Counted from the stretch's first letter, positions 38,301 to 46,320 are shown. The stretch: 64,000 nt of DNA from Cellvibrio japonicus Ueda107 (GCF_000019225.1 NC_010995.1:3046501-3110500); one strand, 5' to 3'. Notes: generated by a model from the letters alone, not told the origin. A program made the numbers and translations.

Positions 38301-39720
38301 ACACATGACTGCCATTGTAAGTCGTTATTTTTTTCAGGCGTTTGCTATTGGTAAATAAGTATCCTGCAACATAGCCGCTCGTCCAGTCATTGCGATCCTC
38401 ATAGGTAAATACCATCTTGGCATTGTGGTTATACAAACTTTTGCTGGTGCCGTAGGCGTAGTAAATTTCCTTAATCCGATGTCCATCATTTGCATTACCT
38501 TCATAGAGGTAATTAATCGGATTGCCCACACTGTCTTCAAATTTGCTGATATTCCAGCTCATGACCCCACTGGCAGTCGCCACTTCTGAAGCAGCCGTAC
38601 CAATATCACCATAAGTGGTTTTGGAGCCATCTTTGGCTACCGCTATAAAATAATCCGGGTTACCGCTGGTGCCTCCCACGGCGGTAACCGTTACAAAGGT
38701 TTCTATTTCTGTTTTATAAACACTGCCCGGTTGGCCATAGGTACCGGATGTCAGCATCAACCGCTGGCCATCCAGACAATACCTATCGTTAGCCGTCCAG
38801 GTAATGGGCCTGGCAACACCATCTTGCGATAAGGTTTGGCGACAGCGGCTAATGCTACCCAGGCCACCCATATTCCAACCCTTGCCGAGCAGACCATTAT
38901 CCGCCTGGCTGGAATAACCGATATTCACTTGCGGTTTAACACCGGCCACACCGTCCGGCATGTTGATAGCAACGTTATAGGTTGCCGCGCCGGATTCATT
39001 CACGCGGAATTCACCGGCCACAGAACCGACAAATGTACTTGGCTTACCGGTGATAGGCGCGCTGTTGACAACACCGTTGGTTAATTCCGGGCTTAATGCC
39101 CCCACCGGGGTTTGGGACGTTACCGTAATCGTGTTGGACGTTCTTGCGTCCGAACAACCAGACGTTGTCGTGGTACAGGCACGTATGCTGTAGGTGTTGG
39201 CACCCACCACGGGATTTGAATCGGTATAAGCCGTGACGGTATTCGACGGTGTTGCTATTGATACGCCATTTCTCTGGATTTGGTAGTAAGTAAAAGGCTC
39301 TGGCGGCTTCGTCCAGGTAAGGGAAATACTCGGGGCAGTCAATGTGGCCGTTAACATACCGGGTGCGGATGGCTTAGGGTTTACCTGCACGGTCACTTCA
39401 CCACGGTAGTAATACGTATTACCGGAAGGTGAGCACAAATATGTCCACAATTTATAGGTATAGGTGCCGGTGGGATTAGACTGAACATTAAACGGTTTTG
39501 TCTGAAGCCCTACTTCACGCAAAAGTTGGCCTGAAGTGTTCAGCTCCTGAATTTTATAGGGGTACGTGTAGCTGCCGCCATTACATGATGAGGTAGCATT
39601 GAATGTCCAATCAATGGTGTATGTCCCGGAAGTACTATAGGTAGGTGCAATAAAATTGGCTTTGGCCGGGGATACAAGAGTAATGATCAAAAACAACGAC
39701 AAAAGAAAAAATTTTTTCAT
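32341..39720 (-). CDS. Secreted SpvB/FG-GAP/Rhs polymorphic toxin-like protein with JAMM-like tip
   Basis: 2459 residues. Signal peptide (1-21), FN3-like domain (about 115-205), SpvB-type domain (about 210-420; FRVNESGAATYNVAI, PQVNIGYSSQADNGLLGKGW), six or seven FG-GAP/VCBS calcium-type repeats (about 540-905; DINGDGLSDI and similar), a TcB-like region, many YD repeats (about 1100-2000), the Rhs core ending RYSYVLNNPLNATDPSG (about 2118), a Gly/Ala-rich pre-tip with GGKFGHGF and GGKFANGA, and a tip with H2391-SHP followed by SPDD, near the JAMM metallopeptidase pattern, with an upstream Glu in KMEVGILVY. ATG at 39720 gives the signal peptide. No VgrG or PAAR part, so delivery is not of the standard type VI Rhs form. 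Target unknown. Confidence 0.85.
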   Translation of the reverse strand: MKKFFLLSLFLIITLVSPAKANFIAPTYSTSGTYTIDWTFNATSSCNGGSYTYPYKIQELNTSGQLLREVGLQTKPFNVQSNPTGTYTYKLWTYLCSPSGNTYYYRGEVTVQVNPKPSAPGMLTATLTAPSISLTWTKPPEPFTYYQIQRNGVSIATPSNTVTAYTDSNPVVGANTYSIRACTTTTSGCSDARTSNTITVTSQTPVGALSPELTNGVVNSAPITGKPSTFVGSVAGEFRVNESGAATYNVAINMPDGVAGVKPQVNIGYSSQADNGLLGKGWNMGGLGSISRCRQTLSQDGVARPITWTANDRYCLDGQRLMLTSGTYGQPGSVYKTEIETFVTVTAVGGTSGNPDYFIAVAKDGSKTTYGDIGTAASEVATASGVMSWNISKFEDSVGNPINYLYEGNANDGHRIKEIYYAYGTSKSLYNHNAKMVFTYEDRNDWTSGYVAGYLFTNSKRLKKITTYNGSHVFRDYTLGYDYAPAAIGAYSRVKSITECANTSGTVCYPATTFSWHENAAVNFNTALVDRNFGNNSTITNYAFLDVNGNGVLDYVWSEYSNFGITTIYYILDAANTGSASSSVKTLFNYSNSAVAPKFEVIDYNGDGHQDLMVYDPGAQQWKLYLSVPNQAGWHLQYHSILPFTGPNIVVGDINSDGLADVTELNGTGSRKLYTLEPRPGAAVTSNTYYQFGSPVDYQFTGTPASSPITSFATLSLSSKNVSFGDFNGDGKVDIALNVYHAVYSHAVGRNIIYSEFRVYVADGDNQFVYYAKPVDYAEGERVVSQVQSADINGDGLSDILYKKTANGRWYYRLSTGAGFSAEVLLSDIPAGLEGVGLQEPVFADINSDGYLDLVWRQARAGYTYNPISIKYWNPKTSAFNAWQMLETTTSNDLTYIYADANGDTWVDRITWGKKSGYSNLAVSKKSGSTSLDLIYGITDGFGNYTSVHYEPLSQSAHYLPIGDIKITGDTKQVCTPVYSYVASNTPPVTLIGESCSNVTSYNINTDDYYRQVNNPFAGLTHNNLVNAPVLETIGGMPIVTKASSSLHATSSASPGSASSKTSSISYYYKHLRMQAAGRGMLGFAELKTVDMQTGITTETKYRQDWPYIGSPAETITKTHDGKVLGHATNKWNRKTYATSTSKRYQPYVEQTVERTYALNTDGSVGTTPLQTVTTDTQMAADEYGNVSRITVTTAGGGQTLVQQTDNVYFTGAWERQMGRLERSTVTTTRNGVADTSRTVRFEYHQSAPHRGLLAKEVVAEGTADQLVTSYVYDAFGNKTEVSVTGKASSTLTQTRKTTYQYDSIGRYVNATLNNLNHTASVTARDPVTGAPTKVKDANDVTADVYYDDMGAEYLRSDASGAWSRTDIAACTTYVGVSVQCPAGAKFYRLKRVAGGGRSIDYLDGVGRVLRAATVGFDGHWVYTDSEYDILGRLKHQSTPYFESGSPLGWTTYHYDRLGRVESVKAPDGSLSSSRYHGYETTITNALLQTRTETRNGLGQLIGVRDHLGGTITYTYNSKGDLLTATTDDSPNASPNVAPVTVTLCYDTLGRKVAMHDPDKGGFKTTGTVSCNNASTTNGWWLYKYNAFGELTEQSGPVGTSSMTYDALGRMTTRKDFKAGVLDGNTAWFYDAPLGGTVSATTKGKLTAVIMNKVNATIANAQTSCGGSNHCVQTQYDSKSRPEITFTHLPDGSDYITSVKYDSIGRAYETRDVLQSVFADSGVQTQYNAYGYVYRTVDVAPRDGSRGVLSTILEMNERGQVTRETRGNGAVTVNTYNPYTGLLSKQQATVTGLRDIQHNTYDWDTVGNLRYRITAGARIGSGTSKAKEEGFCYDGLNRLVATLPSRTPACGGAPDIKYDGLGNITYKKDVGNYVYDRVNGGAHAVTSVNGVAYRYDNNGNVISGDGRSFEYTSYDMASKISKDANNYAEFSYGPDRARWQRIDKKGSTITTTTYLGNIERIATNNSTVVEWKRTVGGAVHTYRTVNNVLQANGSDKKYLYVDHLGSVDAITDGTGKVTHSMSFDAWGARRSGEDWSAQTISQVISSLSLTGFTQPITTRGYTGHEMVDDMGIIHMNGRIYDARIARFLQADPFIQAATNTQSYNRYSYVLNNPLNATDPSGYFFKKLWNKIRPFVGAIVGVVLAAYCPPCTASIWGAMGAGAAAGAAGAAANGGNILRGALTGAVSGAAFFSVGAAFQGAEGSGNFLGSGLKAADFGLKVFAHGIVGGVMSVLQGGKFGHGFASAGVTQAFAGGIDRIGGSKFSSSYFDAGNRALRITAAAIVGGTASTLSGGKFANGAMTGAFSRAFNDEALAHKIENSEDPVVDLIKKRMSGYSKKDLRKMEVGILVYRNGEGALEALTVEGRHTSVNLGPLYGMAQELGAIEYVAEFHSHPTTGGSYSMSPDDVAGAYSTAKQITRSSPNYRAFFSDPKGRIFEWDASISNTGQANRTRKEVGSLW

Positions 39721-39822
39721 AATATTTTCCATAACAATCAATATTCGTCCCCTGATATGAAGCGCCTTAACTCGCCAGAGACAGACGCCGGCAGATTGCA
39801 CTGCCTAAAAAAAGTACGCAAC

Positions 39823-39836
39823 TGAATACGTATTCA
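39823..39836. promoter_or_regulatory. Second copy of the 14-bp palindrome with flanking direct repeat
   Basis: TGAATACGTATTCA again, preceded by CTAAAAAAAGTACGCAAC, nearly the same as at 24852-24882 and in the same orientation. It lies about 100 bases upstream of the Rhs gene start. It may be an operator for Rhs, or a duplicated piece of the amylase promoter left when the intervening block was placed here. Confidence 0.55.
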
Positions 39837-39946
39837 ACGCCAATATTCTTATATTTTGAAAAATAAGGATTGCCCTTACCTCAGGAATTGGCGATATAGC
39901 CCCACCCATATGTCATACATATACCATTTTTAAAGCAGCAATAATT

Positions 39947-40330
39947 TTATTTTATACCCAACAACTCAACCCGATAACCATCCGGGTCTTCAACAAAGGC
40001 AAGAATCGTGGTGCCGTGTTTCATTGGGCCGGGTTCACGCACAATTTTTCCACCGGCAGCTCGGATTTTTTCACAGGTAGCGTACACATCGTCACAACCT
40101 ATAGCGATATGACCGTAGGCAGTGCCCAACTCGTATTTTTCTACACCATAGTTGTACGTCAGCTCAATGACGGTGTGGGTAGACTCTTCACCATAGCCGA
40201 TAAATGCCAGGGTAAACTGGCCTTCGGGGTAGTCCTGTTGGCGCAACAAGGTCATGCCCAGAACCCGGGTATAAAACTCCAGGGATTTTTCCAGGTTGCC
40301 GACACGCAGCATGGTGTGTAATAAACGCAT
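39947..40330 (-). CDS. gloA: Lactoylglutathione lyase (glyoxalase I)
   Basis: 127 residues. It isomerises the methylglyoxal-glutathione hemithioacetal to S-lactoylglutathione. The four metal ligands H5, E56, H74 and E122 are at the same positions as in the E. coli nickel enzyme, and the short form without the loops of the zinc class suggests a Ni/Co enzyme. GAGG lies before the ATG at 40330; a longer frame to 40351 lacks support. It stands alone between the Rhs region and the Omp85-type gene. Confidence 0.95.
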   Translation of the reverse strand: MRLLHTMLRVGNLEKSLEFYTRVLGMTLLRQQDYPEGQFTLAFIGYGEESTHTVIELTYNYGVEKYELGTAYGHIAIGCDDVYATCEKIRAAGGKIVREPGPMKHGTTILAFVEDPDGYRVELLGIK

Positions 40331-40449
40331 GGTTACCTCACTCACTAACACGACAATATCATTCTAAACATACAAGCAAACTATCGGCTGGTTTTTACAG
40401 CGATCGATAGACTGGTTACAACACTATTATAAAGTTGCCTGCGTCCGTA

Positions 40450-42147
40450 TTAAAACTTAGTCGCGCCGCCAATGGTCACCTGGTATTCGCTGATACCATT
40501 GCGCTGTACCAGGGGCGTCGCAATATCCAGGCGTGCGACTGTGCCTATTTTGACGCGACTGGAGCTAAGCCTTAAACCAATACCGACGTTACTGAGCAAC
40601 TGGCTCTCACCGTATTCCGGAAGCCCCCAGGCTTTGCCCATATCAAAAAAAGCCACAGCGCCAACACGCAAAAGGCTGAATAAGTGCAGATCGGAAAAAT
40701 AGCGGCGCTCTGCGGTAAATACATAACGGCGGTTACCGCGCTGGAAATCTGTCGGGTAGCCACGCAGGCCGGTGATATCCCCTACAGTCAGTTCCTCAAA
40801 CTGCGCCAGCTTGTTTCCCTGGGAATAATTTACGCTGAAATACCAGCGATTTTTTTCATCGTGGAAATAGTTGTAGGAAATGGTGGAACTCAAAACCTGG
40901 CTGCTGACATCATCCAGTTCTGCATATTGGCGACCATTGACTGAAAAGCCAAGTTCAAACAAATGCAGATCCTGTATATCAATCATCTGCGTATAACTGG
41001 CGATATAGCGCACTACCTCCCCAGGGTTGTCCCAATCTGAAGGACCATACCCCAGGCGCAGGCTAAGGGTTTTACCCAGTGAGATATCCTCGGCGCGCTG
41101 GATTTGGTTAACATTTTTAAAAACGCCGAAACGATTGTCCAGGTATTGGTATTCAACCCAGGAATAGGTCGCATTGCGATCCTGTGGTATTCCCATGGTC
41201 GTTTCTGCCGTTGCGGCGAATTCATCTTCCTCCTGGGAAAACCCCACCAACCAGCGCTGGGTATAATGCGAATTCACATCGCTAGCCAAACCGGCATAAA
41301 CCTGGTTAAACCGGGAAAAATGCTGGTATTCGTTGATTTGCTCATCGCGGTAGCGAATGTCGTTGGTCAGAGCCAACTCTTCCACATGCATACCCGCCGC
41401 CCAGGGGGTAGCCAGGGCATGGAAAGGCTTTTCAATTTTTACCATCGAATTGCGGCCATCGGTGGTATCCGCGTAGTACAGGCGAGTACTGATTTGGGAG
41501 TTGAAAATATGCGGGTTAGTTAAGTTGTAACCCACCAGGTTGCGCTTGTCGGATTCTGCATAACTGATGGTGAGGCTATTGCCAGTCCCCAGAATATTGC
41601 CATCGGAAATGGCAAAACCGGTTTTGGTATCCTCGGACTCACGGCTGACGGAAAACTGGGGTTCCAGCGCCCAGGCATCCTGGGTCACGACCAGCAAATC
41701 CACCTGGTCGTCACACACCGTCACAGGCACTATGTAGGCATTGGTCAGGTAGGAGCGCGAACGCAGAATACGTTCACTTTCTTCTATTTCCTCTATTTTT
41801 AATGACCCGCCTTCTTCGAACAATAATTGGGCGCGAATAACACTCGGGCGGGTATTGATATGGAGCTTGTTTAACCAGAGATAAAGCTGGTGGCTGTCGC
41901 GCGGATCTTCCGGATCAAATACAGAAATGGTTTTGAACCCAATCTGGCGGATACGTTTTCCTTCCAATCCGCGGAACAGGGTGGTCTTGATCCGGGTATC
42001 GCCGGCGTCAGCGATTTTTTCACGCATACCGTTGAATGGCGTACAACTTGCGTCTGCATCCTGCACAGAAGCATCAGTTTCCGCCCGTACCGGTACCAGG
42101 CAACACCACAGGCTAAACATCAGACCTGCACGAAACATCATCTGCAT
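40450..42147 (-). CDS. Omp85/BamA-superfamily outer-membrane protein
   Basis: 565 residues: signal peptide (about 1-23), one or two POTRA-like segments (about 55-165; IRQIGFKTISVFD, LLFEEGGSLKIEEIEESERILRS in part), and a 16-strand-type barrel (about 175-565) with alternating hydrophobic strands, the lid-lock motif LRGYP (about 468) and a C-terminal Phe. This is the plan of BamA/TamA/TpsB proteins, but shorter than BamA and without its five POTRAs. It could insert or export an outer-membrane or secreted partner; no partner gene is adjacent. ATG at 42147 preferred over TTG at 42150. Confidence 0.8.
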   Translation of the reverse strand: MQMMFRAGLMFSLWCCLVPVRAETDASVQDADASCTPFNGMREKIADAGDTRIKTTLFRGLEGKRIRQIGFKTISVFDPEDPRDSHQLYLWLNKLHINTRPSVIRAQLLFEEGGSLKIEEIEESERILRSRSYLTNAYIVPVTVCDDQVDLLVVTQDAWALEPQFSVSRESEDTKTGFAISDGNILGTGNSLTISYAESDKRNLVGYNLTNPHIFNSQISTRLYYADTTDGRNSMVKIEKPFHALATPWAAGMHVEELALTNDIRYRDEQINEYQHFSRFNQVYAGLASDVNSHYTQRWLVGFSQEEDEFAATAETTMGIPQDRNATYSWVEYQYLDNRFGVFKNVNQIQRAEDISLGKTLSLRLGYGPSDWDNPGEVVRYIASYTQMIDIQDLHLFELGFSVNGRQYAELDDVSSQVLSSTISYNYFHDEKNRWYFSVNYSQGNKLAQFEELTVGDITGLRGYPTDFQRGNRRYVFTAERRYFSDLHLFSLLRVGAVAFFDMGKAWGLPEYGESQLLSNVGIGLRLSSSRVKIGTVARLDIATPLVQRNGISEYQVTIGGATKF

Positions 42148-42287
42148 CAATCGCTCTCACACTGGTTGGAAAGAGCCCCACACAAAGGGGCGAGGCTCTA
42201 AATTACCACGACATCCTTAACACATGCTGTAAAGAGTTGGGGAATTTGCCTCTCCCCCCATGATCGGGGTGGGAGGCCGGTCACCCT

Positions 42288-43079
42288 TTAGTGATGGTGG
42301 TGATGGGCGCCATGGTCCAGCGTGTTCGGAGCACTGGACTCCGTTGAGGATGCAGAGGATGACGGATGGTGATGTTCATGGCTGGAAGGGTGATCATGGC
42401 CCATGTGATGGCTATGGCCTCCCCCGCCCCACAGGGTCCAGAGTCCAAACAGGATAATGGAGAGCGCCAATACCCAGCGCACCTGCGGACGCTGCAGCCA
42501 GCGCCCCAGTTGCTGGGCAGCAATGCCTGTTGCCAATACCGATGGCAAGGTTCCCAGACCAAAGGCCAGCATGATTGCACCTGCAGCCAGGGCTTGCCCC
42601 TGGGCCATGGCATACACCAGGGCCGAATACACCAGGCCGCAGGGCAACCACCCCCAGATGGCCCCCAGCAACACGCCTTTGGATACAGAATCTACTGGCA
42701 TGATTGTTTTGCCGATAGGCTGGAGGTATGCCCATAAATAGCGCCCCCCCGCCTCCAGGTAGGTCAGGCCTCGCCACCAGTCAGCCAGGTACAGGCCCAT
42801 GGCAATCAGGAGCAAGCCCGCCAACCAGCGCAACCAGCCAATGGCTCCCCAGACAGCCAACTGGGCCGACAATAATCCCACCAAAAGCCCCATCAAGGCG
42901 TAACTCGCGATACGCCCGATGTTGTAGCTCAATAACACCAGCCAGCGCTTGCCTTTGGCATCTGCCGGGATTGCCATGCTGAGCGCTCCCATGATGCCGC
43001 CGCACATGCCAATACAATGGGCACTGCTAAAGAGGCCGAGCAAAAACGCCGCCGACAAGGAGGGTAAATCAAGCATCAT
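42288..43079 (-). CDS. TauE/SafE-like (UreH/CcoA-context) membrane protein with His-rich tail
   Basis: 263 residues with six hydrophobic helices. Helix 1 carries SSAHCIGMCGG, a His/Cys pair that recurs in this family, found at the end of many cco maturation operons. The last 40 residues are hydrophilic with about 16 His (HSHHMGHDH, HEHHH and a final HHHHH), an apparent metal-binding tail. The ATG overlaps the ccoS stop (ATGA). A role in copper handling for the cbb3 oxidase is inferred from context and the tail; the transported substrate is not known. Confidence 0.8.
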   Translation of the reverse strand: MMLDLPSLSAAFLLGLFSSAHCIGMCGGIMGALSMAIPADAKGKRWLVLLSYNIGRIASYALMGLLVGLLSAQLAVWGAIGWLRWLAGLLLIAMGLYLADWWRGLTYLEAGGRYLWAYLQPIGKTIMPVDSVSKGVLLGAIWGWLPCGLVYSALVYAMAQGQALAAGAIMLAFGLGTLPSVLATGIAAQQLGRWLQRPQVRWVLALSIILFGLWTLWGGGGHSHHMGHDHPSSHEHHHPSSSASSTESSAPNTLDHGAHHHHH

Positions 43080-43285
43080 ACGGAGGTATTGTCAGAGGGG
43101 GGCTCAGCGGAACCGGAGGTTTTTCCAGGCGCTGAAGGCTTTGTGTCATCGGCATCAAACAGAATGCGGTGTGCCTCCGTATCCAGGTTGTCATATTGAC
43201 CGTTATTGATAGCCCAAAAAAACACTTTAATGGCTATGGCAATAAAGATCAGGGCGCAGGGCACAAGAAAATACAAACTTTCCAT
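43076..43285 (-). CDS. ccoS: cbb3 oxidase maturation protein CcoS
   Basis: 69 residues: one transmembrane helix (about 4-25) opening MESLYFLVPCALIFI, then the conserved AINNGQYDNLDTEAHRILFD, the CcoS signature. CcoS is needed for cofactor insertion into cbb3 oxidase. ATG at 43285 preferred to a TTG two codons upstream. It begins 24 bases after ccoI and overlaps the next gene. Confidence 0.93.
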   Translation of the reverse strand: MESLYFLVPCALIFIAIAIKVFFWAINNGQYDNLDTEAHRILFDADDTKPSAPGKTSGSAEPPSDNTSV

Positions 43286-43309
43286 GGGCAATCACAACAG
43301 GGTTAACAG

Positions 43310-45730
43310 CTAATGTTTCAGGCGCAGGGCATTAAAGATAACCACCAGCGAACTGGCCGTCATACCCATAGCGGCAAGCCAGGGCGGTACAAAACCGGCA
43401 GCGGCCAGGGGCAGCGCTAACAGATTGTATACCAGCGAGAAGCGCAAGTTCTGTTTGATCACACGCTGGGTCCGGTGTGCAAGCGCTATGGCATCCGCCA
43501 GCACCAGTAGATGGTCATTCAATAAAACCGCATCAGCACGGGTTTGGGCCAAGTCCGATGAGCAGGCCATGGCAACGGAAACATCCGCACCGGCCAATAC
43601 CGGGACATCGTTAATCCCGTCGCCGACCATCAGCACTTTATCACCTGCTGCCTGGCACTGGCCGAGTCGCGACAATTTGTCACCCGGTGTTGCACCCGCA
43701 CGGAATGTCTCTATTCCCAAATGAGCAGCCAGTTGCGCTACAGCACCGGACTGGTCACCACTGAGCAATTCCACCGCTATACCGCGCGCTTTAAGTCGTT
43801 CGATCAGGGGTTTTGCTTCTGCGCGCGCTTCATCGACCAGGCCAATCCAGGCCAGCAACTGTGTTTCGGAGCCCAACAGCAACCAGGTGTGATAGCCGTC
43901 AGGCATATCCGGCACAACCAGGCTCCCCAACTCTGCTGCAAATGCAGGGGTTCCCAAACGGTATCTCAACCCATCAATAACGCCTTCTACACCCGCCGCT
44001 GTCAGTTGCTTTACCTGCTCAGCCTGGCATTGGTCGCGCCAGGCGTGGAAGGCCATCGCTAACGGATGGTTCGACCCGGCCTCCAGCGCAGCCGCCAGAG
44101 CCAGCAAGCGCCCGTGTTGCGGTTCCCCATCAGCCAGGGAGATCACCCGTTCTACTGCAAACTTACCGCGGGTGAGAGTACCGGTTTTATCAAAAATAAC
44201 CCGGTTGACTTGTGTCAGCGTCTCAATCACATGGCCACGTGCCACCAGAAAGCCTCGCTGGCGCAAGTTGGCTGTTGCGGCCGACAAAGCGGCCGGCATG
44301 GCCAATGCCAGGGCACAGGGACAGGTCACGACCAGGACCGAAAGGGTAATCCAGAAGGCATCCCCGGGCCGGTACCAAAGCCAAAAGGCAAATACCACCG
44401 TGCAAACTACCAGGAGTCGGGCAATAAAAAAGCGGGCGATGCGATCGCCAATCAATACCTGCTGTGGTTTTTCATCAGCAGCCTGGGATGCCATACGCTC
44501 AATGGCTGACAACTGGGTAGCCGCCCCCAGGGCAATGACTTCCACTTTTAGCGGGCTGTGGTGGTTCAGGGTGCCGGCAATTACCATATCGCCCGGCTTT
44601 TTGGAGACTGGCTGTGACTCCCCGGTCAGCAGGGCTTCTACCACGGCGCTCTCCCCTGCCAACACACGGCCATCGCAGGGGAAAGTCTCCCCCGGTTTTA
44701 CCAGGATCATATCGCCAGCATTAAGCGTTTTTAACGGCAGGTTTTGCTCGATTTCACAGCCATTTTCCTCGCGGATACAACAGGCTGTCAGCGGCATCAG
44801 CTGCGCCAGGTTACCAAATGCCAGGCGGTTGCGGTGGCGCGCACGCAACTCCACATAGCGCCCCAACAACAGGAAAAAGGTGAACATGGAGACAGATTCA
44901 AAATAGACCTCACCGGTGCTGGTAATGGTTGCCCACACACTGGCCAGATAGGCCAGGCCTATTGCCAGTGCAACAGGTACATCCATCACCAGCTGGCGCA
45001 TACGAATACTGCGCCAGGCCGCCTGAAAAAATGGCCAGGCGGAAAAAAACACCACCGGTGTGGCGACCAGCATGGACAGCCAGCGCAGGAAATCCAGCCA
45101 AAAATCCGTTGCTCCCGTGTACATACCCACCGCAACCATCATCGCCTGCATCATGCCAAAACCGGCAACGCCGATACGCATGAGCGAAATGCGGTTTTCC
45201 TTTTTAATGAGCTGCTGTTGCTGCTCATCGGTAGCAGGACGAGGGGTATAACCAATATCGACAAGAGCAGCGAACAGGGTCGAGAGCGGCGTATCTGCAT
45301 CCCATATCAGGGTACAGCGATGGGTACTGACATTGACGGTAACGGATCGGACGCCGGGGAATTTTTTCAGGTGGGTTTCGATCAGCCAACTGCACGCCGC
45401 ACAGGTAATGCCTTCCAGCAAAAGATTGGCCTGGCGCAGATTTGCGTCCAAAGGCACCACGAATTCACTCTGAACCTCCGGCAGGTCATAGATCTTCCAC
45501 GACGCCAGACCACGCTCACCGGAATCTGGTCGCTCGCTCGACTGGGAGCGGAATTGATAAAAACTTTCCAGTCCGCCCTCGACGATAGCCGTTGCAACCG
45601 CCTGGCATCCCGGACAACACATGCGTTTGAGGTCGCCCTGGATACGCACCGGGTAATAACTGGCTGGAGGCACAGGCAAACCGCAGTGATAACAGGCGCA
45701 CTCCGCACTGGTGTCGCGAGCGTTTTCCAT
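43310..45730 (-). CDS. ccoI: Copper-exporting P-type ATPase CcoI (FixI), cbb3 assembly
   Basis: 806 residues. An N-terminal Cys-rich metal-binding region (CACYHCGLP, CCPGCQ), a heavy-metal-associated domain with GITCAACSW, eight transmembrane helices with the CPC motif in VTCPCALALA, the phosphorylation site DKTGTLTRG, and the hinge GDGINDVPVL. It moves copper across the inner membrane for the CuB centre of cbb3 oxidase. The ATG follows the ccoH stop with no gap. Length and the duplicated metal-binding start fit CcoI better than housekeeping CopA. Confidence 0.95.
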   Translation of the reverse strand: MENARDTSAECACYHCGLPVPPASYYPVRIQGDLKRMCCPGCQAVATAIVEGGLESFYQFRSQSSERPDSGERGLASWKIYDLPEVQSEFVVPLDANLRQANLLLEGITCAACSWLIETHLKKFPGVRSVTVNVSTHRCTLIWDADTPLSTLFAALVDIGYTPRPATDEQQQQLIKKENRISLMRIGVAGFGMMQAMMVAVGMYTGATDFWLDFLRWLSMLVATPVVFFSAWPFFQAAWRSIRMRQLVMDVPVALAIGLAYLASVWATITSTGEVYFESVSMFTFFLLLGRYVELRARHRNRLAFGNLAQLMPLTACCIREENGCEIEQNLPLKTLNAGDMILVKPGETFPCDGRVLAGESAVVEALLTGESQPVSKKPGDMVIAGTLNHHSPLKVEVIALGAATQLSAIERMASQAADEKPQQVLIGDRIARFFIARLLVVCTVVFAFWLWYRPGDAFWITLSVLVVTCPCALALAMPAALSAATANLRQRGFLVARGHVIETLTQVNRVIFDKTGTLTRGKFAVERVISLADGEPQHGRLLALAAALEAGSNHPLAMAFHAWRDQCQAEQVKQLTAAGVEGVIDGLRYRLGTPAFAAELGSLVVPDMPDGYHTWLLLGSETQLLAWIGLVDEARAEAKPLIERLKARGIAVELLSGDQSGAVAQLAAHLGIETFRAGATPGDKLSRLGQCQAAGDKVLMVGDGINDVPVLAGADVSVAMACSSDLAQTRADAVLLNDHLLVLADAIALAHRTQRVIKQNLRFSLVYNLLALPLAAAGFVPPWLAAMGMTASSLVVIFNALRLKH

Positions 45731-46297
45731 CTAGTTAACTCGCGGTTGCAGCAGCGTGCTTTCACCTTTACTAAAGTTGATTTCACCACTCAGACTCCAG
45801 TCTGCCTGGTTGCGCTGGGCCAACTCCACCACCGGATACAGGGTGAGGTACCAGGCATACTCAGGGCGAATTGCCAGCTCGCCGTGATACTGGCCAGCGC
45901 CCATAGCGCGCAATTGGATTGGCTGGTCCCTGGATGCTTTCACCGGGTGGCTCATAAACAACAACAACTGTTCCGGTATCAGGGACGCATCATCGGGGAT
46001 ATGCGGAAAACGCAGGATAACTTCACCCGATTCCAGATCAAAACGCAGCTCGGCACTAAGCCCCAGGGCTTTGGCACGTTTGTCCTGATCCAATGTCTGG
46101 TTAATCATGCGCCCTTCTTTGTAGTAGTTATCGATGATTACATCGTCAGCATTATTAAGCGCAATGGAAACGGTAAAGCCACAAAGGATTATGATAAAAA
46201 TCAAGGGCCCAAACACAAACCAAAACCAGAACTGGCGATACCAGGGCAATACATTCTCATCGATGGATTCAGTCATAGGAAATACTCGATTACTCAT
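45731..46297 (-). CDS. ccoH: cbb3 oxidase assembly protein CcoH (FixH)
   Basis: 188 residues: a transmembrane helix near the N-terminus (WYRQFWFWFVFGPLIFIIIL), the segment NNADDVIIDNYYKEGRMINQ that marks FixH, then a beta-rich periplasmic domain. CcoH is a membrane partner in cbb3 assembly. Neither the ATG at 46297 nor a second in-frame ATG at 46276 has a clear ribosome site; the shorter form would begin MTESIDENV. It lies between ccoG and ccoI, with the ccoI start touching its stop. Confidence 0.9.
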   Translation of the reverse strand: MSNRVFPMTESIDENVLPWYRQFWFWFVFGPLIFIIILCGFTVSIALNNADDVIIDNYYKEGRMINQTLDQDKRAKALGLSAELRFDLESGEVILRFPHIPDDASLIPEQLLLFMSHPVKASRDQPIQLRAMGAGQYHGELAIRPEYAWYLTLYPVVELAQRNQADWSLSGEINFSKGESTLLQPRVN

Positions 46298-46320
46298 TCA
46301 AAAATACGAATACCCGGGAA

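Noticed and set aside
32341..39720. Large Rhs protein considered as a type VI effector or insecticidal Tc toxin subunit
   Set aside because: No PAAR, VgrG or chaperone gene nearby and a Sec signal peptide; no TcA or full TcB partner. SpvB and FG-GAP parts are shared with TcB, but the complex genes are absent.
42249..42275. GC-rich hairpin between the Omp85-type gene and the TauE/SafE-like gene
   Set aside because: Arms are imperfect and no T run follows on the minus strand, so it cannot be called an intrinsic terminator with confidence.
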